Shown: in pieces, positions 45,086 to 54,601 of the stretch
Layout of the letters: each line of letters begins with the position of its first letter
How positions within the stretch are numbered: the stretch's first letter is position 1
Assembly: GCA_044449065.1 (NCBI GenBank)
Contig: JBIOHP010000016.1
Span: forward strand, 1-64,000
DNA length: 64,000 nt
Direction: 5' to 3'
DNA from: JBIOHP01 sp044449065
GTDB taxonomy: Bacteria; Bacteroidota; Ignavibacteria; UBA10030; SZUA-254
Made by a program: the position numbers and the translations under genes
Notes under the pieces: generated by a model
Databases searched by the model: none
What the model was told of the DNA's origin: nothing
Seen by the model: the letters and a program-made list of their open reading frames with translations, nothing else

Positions 45086-47251
45086 ATGAAATCAAATACA
45101 CAACACACAGGGCGAAATATGGGGATATTCATTTTCCTCTTCTCCTTGCGAGCGATGGTGTTCAGCCAGAATATCGTCATAACCGATAGCGCAAGCTTCA
45201 GCGGCGGCGGTACAATTAACGTAAAAGGCGATATAATCGATTCAGCCACAACGAATAAAACTATTACCGGCAACACACGCTTACTCGGCACATCCGCGCA
45301 GAATATCGGAATCGGCGCCACAGGTGGAATAGGGCTTACCTTCGATAGTTTGAAGGTCGATAGCGCAAGCGTCAAAACAATGCATGTACCGGTTACGGTA
45401 TCGAAACACCTCGCATTAAACGCTGGAAACCTTGTCGTCAATAATAAAACGCTGAACATCGATAGCGCTTCCACAAAAAGCAATGGAATCCTCACCGCGG
45501 ATAGTGCCGCCGATATAGTTCAATATCGTGGTTCATCGGGTAGTCAGACAATTATCGATGCGACGTATAGCACGCTTAACCTCCAAAATAGTGTGCCGAT
45601 TAATATGCGCGATTCCGTTTCTGCTTCGATATTAAAACATACAGGCACGGGAGCATTGACCGTGAATAAGAAAATGACGGTGAATACTTCCGCTTCTATA
45701 AAAACACTTGCCAATGTCACCGATTCGCTGATAGTGAAGGGCGCCTCAGATTCGATTGGTACAATACTTGCATCTTCGGGCGTCGTGTCCAAAGCAGGAG
45801 CTGGATCGTTAAGGATATTAACGGTTGCAGGAAATAACGGCACCATCGCAACCAACAGCGGCGCATTAGCCATAGATACACTGAATGCAAACGCCGGGAT
45901 AATCAAAACACAGGGCGTCGGCGGTGTGAGCTTCACAGCCAATGCCGTCAATAGCGGAACAATCACCGATAGTACAGGCACGGGTGGGATTACTTTCAAT
46001 GCCTCATTAAATAACAACGCAGGCGGCAGGGTCACTGCGGGTAATGGCGGATCGTTAGCGTTTAACAGCTCTATCACAAACGGGGGAACGGTCGCGGTAA
46101 ACGGAAACGGGACATCCAATTTCGCCACTGGGGTTAACAATAGCGGTGGTACACTTGCTCTGGTTGCTGGTTCGGCAACATTCAATGCGAACTTTATCAA
46201 TCCCGGCACGCTAAGCTTCGATTCGACCTCTCATGTTCTCTACTCCGGTACAACGGATTCTGTCGAAACCGCCACATATGGAAATCTCGTTTTGAGCGGC
46301 ACAAACAACAAGGGCGCAAAAGGCAATTTGGGTATTACAGATAGTCTTATACTCGGAAGCAAGAAGCTGACGCTCGCCGGAAGCAATTCCCTGACATTAT
46401 CCTCATGGAAGGGTAATAACGTCGTTAACGACACAGCCGGTGAAGTAATCGGTAAAGTCACACGAACCAACGATTTATTTGCGAACACGTATTATGCCTT
46501 CAATAAAGATTCGGTGGGATTTGCTCTCGATTCAACCGTTACCTCGCATGATCTGGCAATCAATATGATTCCGGGGGATAGCTTCAAAACGCCGTCTCCA
46601 AACCAAAAATATGTTAAGAGGTATTTTGGATTTACAGGCACCGTGGGCACTGCAAAGTTAAAAACACTGGCGCTTGCGTATGCGCAGCCGGAAGTTATGC
46701 CCTCGGCTATTGAGGCGAAACTCGGCGTACGATCGGATTTAAGCAGCAACTGGCAAAAGGTTAATAATTCCGCCGGTTATACACGAACTGTAGATTCGGT
46801 CAACAACATCGTCTTATTGCAGAATCTTGCCAGTCCGTTGGCGGGTGTCAGCGAATTTGGAATTATTAATACAGCGTACCAGACCATAGCGGACAACCGT
46901 TCATGGACTCAGGCGTCTCCAAGCGTGTGGGATGAGGGCAGCGCTCCTTCCACGACAGATGACGCTGAAATCGACAATACCGGCATTACCATTGGTGCAG
47001 CCGGCGCTTCTGCCGCATCGCTGGTCATTAACAACGGCAAGTCGTTGGTGGTAGATAACGCGCTCAATATTGCAAGCTCCCTTGATAACTTCGGCAGCTT
47101 GAGCGTAAATGCACCGGATACGTTGACACTTGCTTCGCTTAATCATAACAGCTCCACCGCATTGAATAACGCTGGCACAATAACGATGTCGGGTAAATTC
47201 CGCGTCCACGGTCCGGTGAATAACACAGGCGTTATTAATGTCGGTCAATAG
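45086..47251 (+). CDS. Surface protein (array member 4) with shared C-terminal tail
   Basis: A 721-residue exported protein. The ATG follows AAAAAGGAGCAATACA; a signal peptide (MGIFIFLFSLRAMVFSQ) starts some 12 residues in. An in-frame ATG at 44984 would add 34 residues. Beta-helix repeats rich in Ser/Thr/Asn/Ala are followed by VLYSGTTDSVETATYGNL, KRYFGFTGTVGTAKLKTLAL, WTQASPSVWDEGSAPSTTDD and the ending HGPVNNTGVINVGQ. No T9SS sorting domain. Same family as members 2, 3 and 5. Confidence 0.8.
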   Translation: MKSNTQHTGRNMGIFIFLFSLRAMVFSQNIVITDSASFSGGGTINVKGDIIDSATTNKTITGNTRLLGTSAQNIGIGATGGIGLTFDSLKVDSASVKTMHVPVTVSKHLALNAGNLVVNNKTLNIDSASTKSNGILTADSAADIVQYRGSSGSQTIIDATYSTLNLQNSVPINMRDSVSASILKHTGTGALTVNKKMTVNTSASIKTLANVTDSLIVKGASDSIGTILASSGVVSKAGAGSLRILTVAGNNGTIATNSGALAIDTLNANAGIIKTQGVGGVSFTANAVNSGTITDSTGTGGITFNASLNNNAGGRVTAGNGGSLAFNSSITNGGTVAVNGNGTSNFATGVNNSGGTLALVAGSATFNANFINPGTLSFDSTSHVLYSGTTDSVETATYGNLVLSGTNNKGAKGNLGITDSLILGSKKLTLAGSNSLTLSSWKGNNVVNDTAGEVIGKVTRTNDLFANTYYAFNKDSVGFALDSTVTSHDLAINMIPGDSFKTPSPNQKYVKRYFGFTGTVGTAKLKTLALAYAQPEVMPSAIEAKLGVRSDLSSNWQKVNNSAGYTRTVDSVNNIVLLQNLASPLAGVSEFGIINTAYQTIADNRSWTQASPSVWDEGSAPSTTDDAEIDNTGITIGAAGASAASLVINNGKSLVVDNALNIASSLDNFGSLSVNAPDTLTLASLNHNSSTALNNAGTITMSGKFRVHGPVNNTGVINVGQ

Positions 47252-47869
47252 ATCGAGGAAAGAATGCTGAACAAAATGTCCGTTTTGGAATTGTCACTCT
47301 GTGAGTGGTGCGCGATGAAGAAGTTTGCTCCTTCTTTTCTATCGCACAACAAACGAAACATTTGTCGGCAATCGTGTAATGTGAATATAGATAAACCGGT
47401 TTTTGGGTTTGTTCGCGATGTGGAGTTATATGGCTCATAATTCCGCATGGAGAACGGATTTAGCTGCGGGAAAATATATCTTCGCGATTTACTTCGAGAA
47501 GAAGGAATTGTGGAAATTGATAAGCAGAAATTTTAAAAGAAATAACGATGAAATTTAATTCATTTAAATAATAACTATGGAAAGGAAACCTATATGGCAC
47601 CCGATAAAGCGCCGCCGTAAATATAGCGGTTGGTCTAAAAATATCCGGGAGTATTCCCCGAGCAGGAATATTTCCTTATGAAAATCTTTAATAAACGATG
47701 TAAATAACAACAAATATATAATGGAGCATAAATCATGAAAACATATAATAGTCAACACGATCTGACTTATGATAAGACACTGATTATAAGTTCAGAACGG
47801 AAAAACATAAACAACACACCGGAAAATACTGGTGATACATCACAACAATACATTAAAAGGAACGACACA
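47252..47869. other. Spacer between array members 4 and 5
   Basis: A 618-bp gap containing the third recurring hairpin (47308-47347), a weaker imperfect hairpin around 47640-47680 and, at 47735, an ATG behind GGAGC that opens an in-frame 45-codon leader to member 5. No independent gene seen. Confidence 0.6.
47308..47347 (+). repeat. Recurring intergenic hairpin, copy 3
   Basis: GTGCG-cg-AT-g-AAGAAG-TTTGCTC-CTTCTT-ttct-ATCGCAC. The inner 19 bases are identical to copy 1; the outer stem GTGCGAT/ATCGCAC is unique to this copy. It begins 57 bp after the member 4 stop. Confidence 0.75.
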
Positions 47870-49924
47870 ATGAAGTCAATAAAACTAAAGTATAGCGTAG
47901 CGGGGATGGGTATTGCTCTCATCCTTATGATTATTTTCAATTCAATTCCGGCGATGAGCCAGGATATTGTCCTTGACAGTGTTTCAACATTTCACGGGAC
48001 AGGAACCTATAATGTAAAAGGGAATATCGATAACAGCGCCAGCAATCGCTCTGCCGATACAATAAAAGGCCGGATCAATTTGATAGGAACCGTGCCTGAA
48101 TCTCTTGGTATGCCGACAAGGGGGAAATTGGTATTTGACACACTCAATTCCGCCGGAAGCAGCACAAAGATTATGAATGTTGCTATCGCAGTGGATAGCG
48201 CCATCATACTCAGCGGTGCACCCGGCGACACACTGAGTGTTAACGGCCATACATTGAATATCTATGGCGCAGCAGCGAAGACAGGAGGAGTTCTCCATGC
48301 TAACGGCGCGACCGATACAGTTTACTACAGTGGGACATCCAGTCAAACCATCCTTGGCGCCGCATACTCACGGCTGCTATTAACTAATAATGGAACGAAA
48401 AATCTTCAGGATACTGTGGTCGCTAAAACATTAATTCATAGCGGTGGGGCGCTCACGGTTGATAAGCAACTTTCAGTGGTTGATACTGCGAAAATCGGAA
48501 AACTTGCAAACATAACCAGTGGTACAAAATTGACTCTTGGCACCAGGTCTATGATAGATACGATCGCAGGAAACGCAGGTATTATTAATGCGGGGACGGA
48601 TTCTACCTTAATCGGTCGTGCGACAAATAATGGAAAAATATTTGGTGGAAGCGGCACTATCGCATTTAATGATACATTAACTCAAAATGCCGATACTATC
48701 CATGCCGGCTCAGGTGGTATTGTCTTTAATAGCAAACCAACTATCGCCGCGAGCGCTGCCCTTGCAACAGCCAGTGGTTTATTGAATTTTCGGACCGATA
48801 TTCAAAACAACGGAATAATTTCCGTCAATGGGACAAGTAACGCTCAATTTGCAGGAAATTTCACTGCGACTGGTTCCTTAATATTTGATTCGACATCGAC
48901 AGCGACATATTCAGGCGCGTCGGGAACTCAAAGTATTGCAACCGCGACGTACGGAAATTTGATATTGTCAAATTCTGATAAAACGACTCCTGATTCATTA
49001 ATAGCAAAAGGCAATCTCGTTTTAAATAAAAATTTAACAATGTCGTCGGGAAAAGCTCTGATCCTGACATCCGCTGTGAATAGAAACGTTTCGGGAACAG
49101 GCGCGGTGATTGGCTCGGTACGTCGTATCGATCCGTTCGTGAAAGATTCACTCTATACCTTTAATAGCGCGAGTGTAGGATTGGCGTTGGATTCAACAAT
49201 ATCCGGTGGAAATATTCAATTGACGATGTTGCCGGATTCGGATATCACAAATCATCCCAGCACTCGTTATGCGAAAAGACATTACACATTCAGCGGCTCT
49301 AATTTAGCCACTGCAAAAATACAATCAATGTCGCTCACATACGCAGACAATGAATTACAGGGTGGAGTCAATCCATACAAACTTGGCGTACGAGATTACA
49401 ACGGATCCTTATGGTCTAAGGTTACAAATCCAGCCGGGAAATACGTTAGAACCGTGGATACTACGAATCACGTAGTGTATGTCGATAGCGTATCTGCGTC
49501 GGTCGCAAGCGTTCAGGAATTTGCCTTGGTCAATGTTGCCTTCGGAACACGAGTGCCGAATAGCGCGTGGAATCTCAATGCGACATGGGATGAGGGAACT
49601 CCTCCAAGCTCAACAGATGACGCCGAAATTAATCACACCGGAATTACCGCAACCGCAGGCGATTCAGCATACAGCGTTTCTCTAACCGATAGCTCGACCA
49701 GTTTGACCGTCTCCGGCGGAGGATTATCAGTCGCTTCCACGCTGGATAATCTCGGAACCTTAAATGTGGGAACAATATCCTCCGCGGGTACCCTGAACGT
49801 TGCCTCTACTTTAACGAACAATAAAAAGGTTATCGTCAGCCCGCTCGGACATCTTGCCTTAAAAGGTAGGTTGAAGAACTATGGCGACGTTACCAACGAT
49901 GGTGTTATCGATGTTGGTCAATAA
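47870..49924 (+). CDS. Surface protein (array member 5) with shared C-terminal tail
   Basis: A 684-residue exported protein. The ATG follows AAAAGGAACGACACA, and a signal peptide (VAGMGIALILMIIFNSIPAMSQ) follows. An in-frame ATG at 47735 with its own GGAGC would add 45 residues. Architecture as in members 2-4: beta-helix repeats, ATYSGASGTQSIATATYGNL, KRHYTFSGSNLATAKIQSMSL, WNLNATWDEGTPPSSTDDAEI and the ending KNYGDVTNDGVIDVGQ. No T9SS sorting domain. No recurring hairpin follows this gene. Confidence 0.8.
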   Translation: MKSIKLKYSVAGMGIALILMIIFNSIPAMSQDIVLDSVSTFHGTGTYNVKGNIDNSASNRSADTIKGRINLIGTVPESLGMPTRGKLVFDTLNSAGSSTKIMNVAIAVDSAIILSGAPGDTLSVNGHTLNIYGAAAKTGGVLHANGATDTVYYSGTSSQTILGAAYSRLLLTNNGTKNLQDTVVAKTLIHSGGALTVDKQLSVVDTAKIGKLANITSGTKLTLGTRSMIDTIAGNAGIINAGTDSTLIGRATNNGKIFGGSGTIAFNDTLTQNADTIHAGSGGIVFNSKPTIAASAALATASGLLNFRTDIQNNGIISVNGTSNAQFAGNFTATGSLIFDSTSTATYSGASGTQSIATATYGNLILSNSDKTTPDSLIAKGNLVLNKNLTMSSGKALILTSAVNRNVSGTGAVIGSVRRIDPFVKDSLYTFNSASVGLALDSTISGGNIQLTMLPDSDITNHPSTRYAKRHYTFSGSNLATAKIQSMSLTYADNELQGGVNPYKLGVRDYNGSLWSKVTNPAGKYVRTVDTTNHVVYVDSVSASVASVQEFALVNVAFGTRVPNSAWNLNATWDEGTPPSSTDDAEINHTGITATAGDSAYSVSLTDSSTSLTVSGGGLSVASTLDNLGTLNVGTISSAGTLNVASTLTNNKKVIVSPLGHLALKGRLKNYGDVTNDGVIDVGQ

Positions 49925-50383
49925 TCCGATATCTCGATTTATTCCTTATCTATCTGAGATTTGGATCTCATGTTGGATAATAAGTCGAATGTGATAATAA
50001 TGATTATGAGAAAATTGATCGTTTCTTCATGAAAGCGGACGATGAAAATAGAAAATATTTTATCCGGGGTTTGCCTGAAATGTATTTGAAATGTTCCTTG
50101 GGCGTTTTCGGAAAAGTTGTTCAATGTGATGTATGGGTATATATGTTTTCATGAAACATAAAAGTAAATAAGAAATAATATATCATACAATGAACGGATT
50201 TGAAGTTCCCGCTCAGTTCTTCATTCCACACACTGTATGGTTATAAATGAAGATGCATGTTCGTCCCCTATGCTCCGGGTGCGTTCATGAATCGATAGAA
50301 AAATAATTAACGTAAGATTAATAAGTTGTTCAGTGATAGGACAATAAATTTGTATATTTTATTCAACCTGAATAGGTGGTGAT
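49925..50383. other. Spacer between array members 5 and 6
   Basis: A 459-bp AT-rich gap. No recurring hairpin and no credible ORF were found. AGGTGGTGAT directly before 50384 is the RBS of the next gene. Confidence 0.6.
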
Positions 50384-53300
50384 ATGATTACGCGCAATAA
50401 AAAACGACGAACGAAAGTTCCCGGTAAATGGAAGCGGCGCATTCGCTGGAGTGTGCTTTTTTATACCTGGATGGTTTTAATTTTGACCGGGATAGGATTT
50501 GGTCAAGATATCGAAAACCATGGTTCTCTTACAAACAGGGGATTGTTTCGATTAAAAGGGACGGCGGTCAATCTTCCGGATACTATCGGTGGATCGTTTG
50601 ATTATAAAGGTTCGGACCAGATCGTGCCCGCAAGGACGTACCGTAATTTATTGCTCACGGGGAGCGGTTTTAAGAATTCAACTCCCGGGAACCTTATCGT
50701 CAAAACGTTAGTCTCCATTGATAGCAGTGTAATCTTATCTATCGATTCAACTTCAGTGCTGAAATTACAGGGCAAACTTAATGAGAATGGTTATTTATCA
50801 GGAAAAATTGAAAATACAACAGTATTGGGCGGTTCAAGTGCTAATTCTGATTTCGGAGGAATCGGCGCCTCGATTTCCTGGACAGGGGTGGGTCCGGATA
50901 CAACCACTGTGACAAGAACCTCCGGGCATTCTTTGACCGGTAATAATAATCAATCAATACAACGTTATTATAATATTATTCCAAGGATAAATTCAGGATT
51001 AGACGCAACATTAGTGTTCCATTACAGTAAGAATGAACTCAATGGAAGGGATCCATCCAAATTAGTGCTATGGAGCTCAACGGATTATGGCGCCCAATGG
51101 AAAGCCCAGGGCGGTTTGATTGATACGGCTCATCAATCAATCACAAAAACTGGAATCACCAATTTTGGATTGTGGACTGCGTCGGATTCCATCCACCCGC
51201 TTGGCGCATATCGCAATGCGACGTTCCTCGCTTTATCTTCAGGAAATAAGCAAGTCGGCGCAATTAAATCAACGTTATCGCCATTTATTGTAACCGTTAC
51301 ATCTCAGGATAGTGTTCCCATGGCGGGAGTCCATGTTTCCTTTGCCATCACGGCGATGCCTGCCTTAGCAGTTGGAGCTTCTCTCAATATTGCAGATGCT
51401 ATTACAGATAATAATGGTCAAGTCAAATGTGTACTTACACTTGGAGACAAAATTGGAAATTATTCAGTAACCGCTGCCGCGGCGGGTTTGCTGGGTAGTC
51501 CGCAGGTCTTCAATGCTACGGCAACATCGGGACCGCCTGCTATCTTTGCAATGCAGAGTGGAAATAATCAAAGCCAGCGTGTTCTGTCAACATTACAGAC
51601 ACCGTTTATTATCAGTGTTCGTGATACAGGAAATAACCCGGTCCCGAATGCACCCGTGACCTTTAAAATTGAACAAATGCCGAATAGTTCTTCAGGAGCT
51701 TACTTAAGCGGTTCAATTATTTCAACCGATTCGAATGGCATGGCTTCGGTCAACATGACCTTGGGAAATAAAAAGGGAATCTATATAGTATCGGCATCCA
51801 CGGGGAATCTCACTTCACTGAAATTCTCGGCGAATGCGGTCCCGGCAAGCCCTGCGGTATTCGCTCTCAATGCCGGCGATAATCAGCATGCGAAAATCAA
51901 TACATCCTTGCCTGTTCCGTTCGTTGCAGTCATTAATGATTCCTTCGGTAATGGAATTGAAAATCTTGCAGTTCAATTCTCGATTTCCGGAACACCCTCA
52001 CAAGCTGCCGGTCAAATGCTCAGCGTATCATCGGCTCATACGGATAGCAATGGTCTGGTGTCTACAGATTTAAAATTAGGCGACAAGATCGGTCTGTATA
52101 CGGTAACGGCGACATCAGCTCAATTCGGGGGTAAAATAATAGTGTTTACCGCTCATGCATCTGTCGGAGCAGCAGCCGTCATGGCATTGTCATCGGGCAG
52201 TTCGCAATCGGGTGAAATATTAACGGCATTACCCGTTCCATTTAGTGTGACCTTAACTGATTCGGGCGGCAATCTTATTCCGGGTGACACGGTTCAATTT
52301 AAAGTTTTGAGCGCCCCTACCGGAGCCAATGAACAATGGTTATCGGTGAGTTCCGGGATTACGGATTCAATCGGTACGGCAACCTCACAATTAACTCTGG
52401 GCGATAGGGAAGGTTCGTATACCGTCGCGATCTCAACCCCGTCGTTGCCGGGGCATCAGGTGTTGGTTGACGCCTATGCAACTGTCCTGATGGCGGATGC
52501 TAATAATGACCATTCCGTCAACATCGGTGATTTAACGACGATGATAGACGCCATTAACAAAAAGACAGTGCTCTCACAGGCGAATTTTATCCGCGCTGAT
52601 TTGAATGCAGACGCTGTTGTAGATTGGAAGGATGCAGATTCGCTTCTTACGCGTTTGCTCAAAGGAACGTATGACAAAGCGGGTTCATTGATGGGATCTG
52701 TAGCTCAAAATGTCGCGGTCGGCAATATTTCAAATGGAAAATCATCGACTTATGGGACGGCGGATTCGCTCACGACCAGCGGTGAATTCGAGGTAACCCC
52801 GCACGGATTGCGGTTCAACTTGAATAACGTAATCCCTGTTCGTGGTATTCAGATAATACTCAAAGCCCACATCGGAGTTAATCTCAATGGTCTGGAAATA
52901 TTTAATCGTGGCAAGATCATGCTTATGCCGGTCAATGTGACGGGTAATGTTATCCGTATTGTTGCTTACAACGCCAATAATACGGAGATCACTCCGGGAG
53001 CCGGCTCATTGTTCCGGTTACCATTATCCATTACGGATCTCAGTCAATTCGATGTCGTGAGTGTGGTGATCAGCGATCAGAATAATCATGGGATAGTTAT
53101 TCCTGCTTCGAAGATAACCGGCATCCCGGGCGAATATCCGGAATCGTTCGTTCTTGAACAGAACTATCCTAATCCATTCAATCCGGAAACGAAGATCGAC
53201 TATACCGTTCCGGATAAGACCGGAAAATTTGTGAGCATCCTGCTTCAGGTATTCGATCTCTCCGGACGCAAGGTTAAAACATTGGAGAAGGGCGATCATG

Positions 53301-53431
53301 AGGCGGGGCATTATTCCGCAATCTGGAATGGAACTAACGATCAGGGCAACGTTGTGGCGTCCGGAGTATATCTGGTGCGTTTGTGGTGGCCCAATAATAT
53401 GATAGTGAAGAAGATGCTTCTCACGAAATAA
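50384..53431 (+). CDS. T9SS-secreted surface protein with Ig-like repeats and dockerin (array member 6)
   Basis: A 1015-residue exported protein. Signal peptide (about 20-42, ending GIGFGQ); an N-terminal region homologous to the other array members (FDYKGSDQIVPARTYRNL, then a beta-sandwich); four Ig/invasin-like repeats of about 100 residues (about 285-700; each 'A(L/V)SSGxxQxxxxxxxxLPxPFxVxxxD', ending in 'LxLGDKxGxYxVxA'); a type I dockerin at about 704-766 with two calcium loops, DANNDHSVNIGD and DLNADAVVDWKD; a further beta-domain; and a C-terminal T9SS type A sorting domain (SFVLEQNYPNPFNPETKI to the end). It should be exported by T9SS and may dock to cohesin partners. Only this array member has a recognised sorting signal. 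Confidence 0.88.
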   Translation: MITRNKKRRTKVPGKWKRRIRWSVLFYTWMVLILTGIGFGQDIENHGSLTNRGLFRLKGTAVNLPDTIGGSFDYKGSDQIVPARTYRNLLLTGSGFKNSTPGNLIVKTLVSIDSSVILSIDSTSVLKLQGKLNENGYLSGKIENTTVLGGSSANSDFGGIGASISWTGVGPDTTTVTRTSGHSLTGNNNQSIQRYYNIIPRINSGLDATLVFHYSKNELNGRDPSKLVLWSSTDYGAQWKAQGGLIDTAHQSITKTGITNFGLWTASDSIHPLGAYRNATFLALSSGNKQVGAIKSTLSPFIVTVTSQDSVPMAGVHVSFAITAMPALAVGASLNIADAITDNNGQVKCVLTLGDKIGNYSVTAAAAGLLGSPQVFNATATSGPPAIFAMQSGNNQSQRVLSTLQTPFIISVRDTGNNPVPNAPVTFKIEQMPNSSSGAYLSGSIISTDSNGMASVNMTLGNKKGIYIVSASTGNLTSLKFSANAVPASPAVFALNAGDNQHAKINTSLPVPFVAVINDSFGNGIENLAVQFSISGTPSQAAGQMLSVSSAHTDSNGLVSTDLKLGDKIGLYTVTATSAQFGGKIIVFTAHASVGAAAVMALSSGSSQSGEILTALPVPFSVTLTDSGGNLIPGDTVQFKVLSAPTGANEQWLSVSSGITDSIGTATSQLTLGDREGSYTVAISTPSLPGHQVLVDAYATVLMADANNDHSVNIGDLTTMIDAINKKTVLSQANFIRADLNADAVVDWKDADSLLTRLLKGTYDKAGSLMGSVAQNVAVGNISNGKSSTYGTADSLTTSGEFEVTPHGLRFNLNNVIPVRGIQIILKAHIGVNLNGLEIFNRGKIMLMPVNVTGNVIRIVAYNANNTEITPGAGSLFRLPLSITDLSQFDVVSVVISDQNNHGIVIPASKITGIPGEYPESFVLEQNYPNPFNPETKIDYTVPDKTGKFVSILLQVFDLSGRKVKTLEKGDHEAGHYSAIWNGTNDQGNVVASGVYLVRLWWPNNMIVKKMLLTK

Positions 53432-53474
53432 GGGAAGCATACACAATAAGAGAATTTTATTTAAAGGTGAAAAT

Positions 53475-54224
53475 ATGATTCAAAGACACAGAAAATTATT
53501 TTTGATAATAACTGAAATAGTAGCGTTCTCGTTAATATTCGAGTCTTGCAGCAGCATACCGTTGTTAACGCAGGAGGGTAATAAATATAAATACGAATAT
53601 CTGATGACTTCGCCTATTACCGATCCGAATCTCGTCTACCGGGATAGCACGATCTATGTCCAGTTCAGATTCGACGACTCCGCATTACGGTTCCAATTCC
53701 AAAACCTGTCGTCAAATCGACTGGAATTGGATTGGTCAAAAATTTCCCTCGGAGTGAAAGGGAAATTCTACAGTATCCGGAATTCAAAAACGTTGTATTC
53801 TGCTTCGGCGTCTACTCAGGTCTCTACGGTATTGCCCCCGCTGGGATATTTTACAGATTTTGTCATTCCTGAAAAAAATATTTCCACAGATGGATCATAT
53901 AAAGAAATTGATCTACTACCGACGAGTGACAAAAATTCTTCTGAAGTCCGTCAAAAAATAATGGATAATGTGGGAACTGAAATATCATTAATGTTTCCCC
54001 TCCGGGTAGGCGCGGCTTCGAAGGAATATACATTCCGGTTCAATGTCGCAGCAATAAATCAAGTTTCATGGGATAAACTAAAAACACCCATACGGCCGCC
54101 CAAACCTATCAAGACGCAGGAAATCTATAATACCGATCAATATATCGCCGCGGGAATAATCATCGCCGTGGTGGGAGTTGCTTCGATAATGTTAACACAG
54201 AAGAAAACTCCGCCAAGTGAATGA
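53475..54224 (+). CDS. Putative lipoprotein with C-terminal membrane segment
   Basis: A 249-residue exported protein starting with AAGGTGA 7 bp upstream. The N-terminal hydrophobic segment ends IFESCSS; Cys25 could be lipidated, although Glu at the -2 position is unusual. The body is beta-rich without a family I recognise, and a second hydrophobic helix (AAGIIIAVVGVASIML) lies near the C-terminus. It starts 43 bp after member 6 and may be co-transcribed with it. Function unknown. Confidence 0.6.
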   Translation: MIQRHRKLFLIITEIVAFSLIFESCSSIPLLTQEGNKYKYEYLMTSPITDPNLVYRDSTIYVQFRFDDSALRFQFQNLSSNRLELDWSKISLGVKGKFYSIRNSKTLYSASASTQVSTVLPPLGYFTDFVIPEKNISTDGSYKEIDLLPTSDKNSSEVRQKIMDNVGTEISLMFPLRVGAASKEYTFRFNVAAINQVSWDKLKTPIRPPKPIKTQEIYNTDQYIAAGIIIAVVGVASIMLTQKKTPPSE

Positions 54225-54601
54225 GGAATTGATTTAACGTTTATTTGCAAGAGGAGGCTGCAACCGATAAGTTTACCCTCCCCCATGTTTGGGAATTCGG
54301 TCTCATCGATTGAGCCCAAGTCCTCGAATCATAATTGTTGGCATATAAAATACGTAGATTGAAAACAGGCGGATCAATAAACATCTAATCAATTTTCATT
54401 TCATTAAAACCTTGAAAATTATTGAGAATCGCTTTCGGTGGGGAATTGATTTTGACGTTGATTTTTCACACCTTTAACCTCATTGAAACTATATTTATTA
54501 TGCCTTTACCTTCATTCAAACAATTTATACGATCTACGGTAAATATTAAGCATAGCTAAAACCGCCAATTTATTAACAAAAATAATTAAGAAGGAGATAT
54601 C
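54225..54601. other. Gene-free spacer
   Basis: A 377-bp interval with no ORF or strong repeat that I could support. It presumably carries the promoter of the following gene, whose RBS AAGAAGGAG is close to ideal. Confidence 0.5.
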
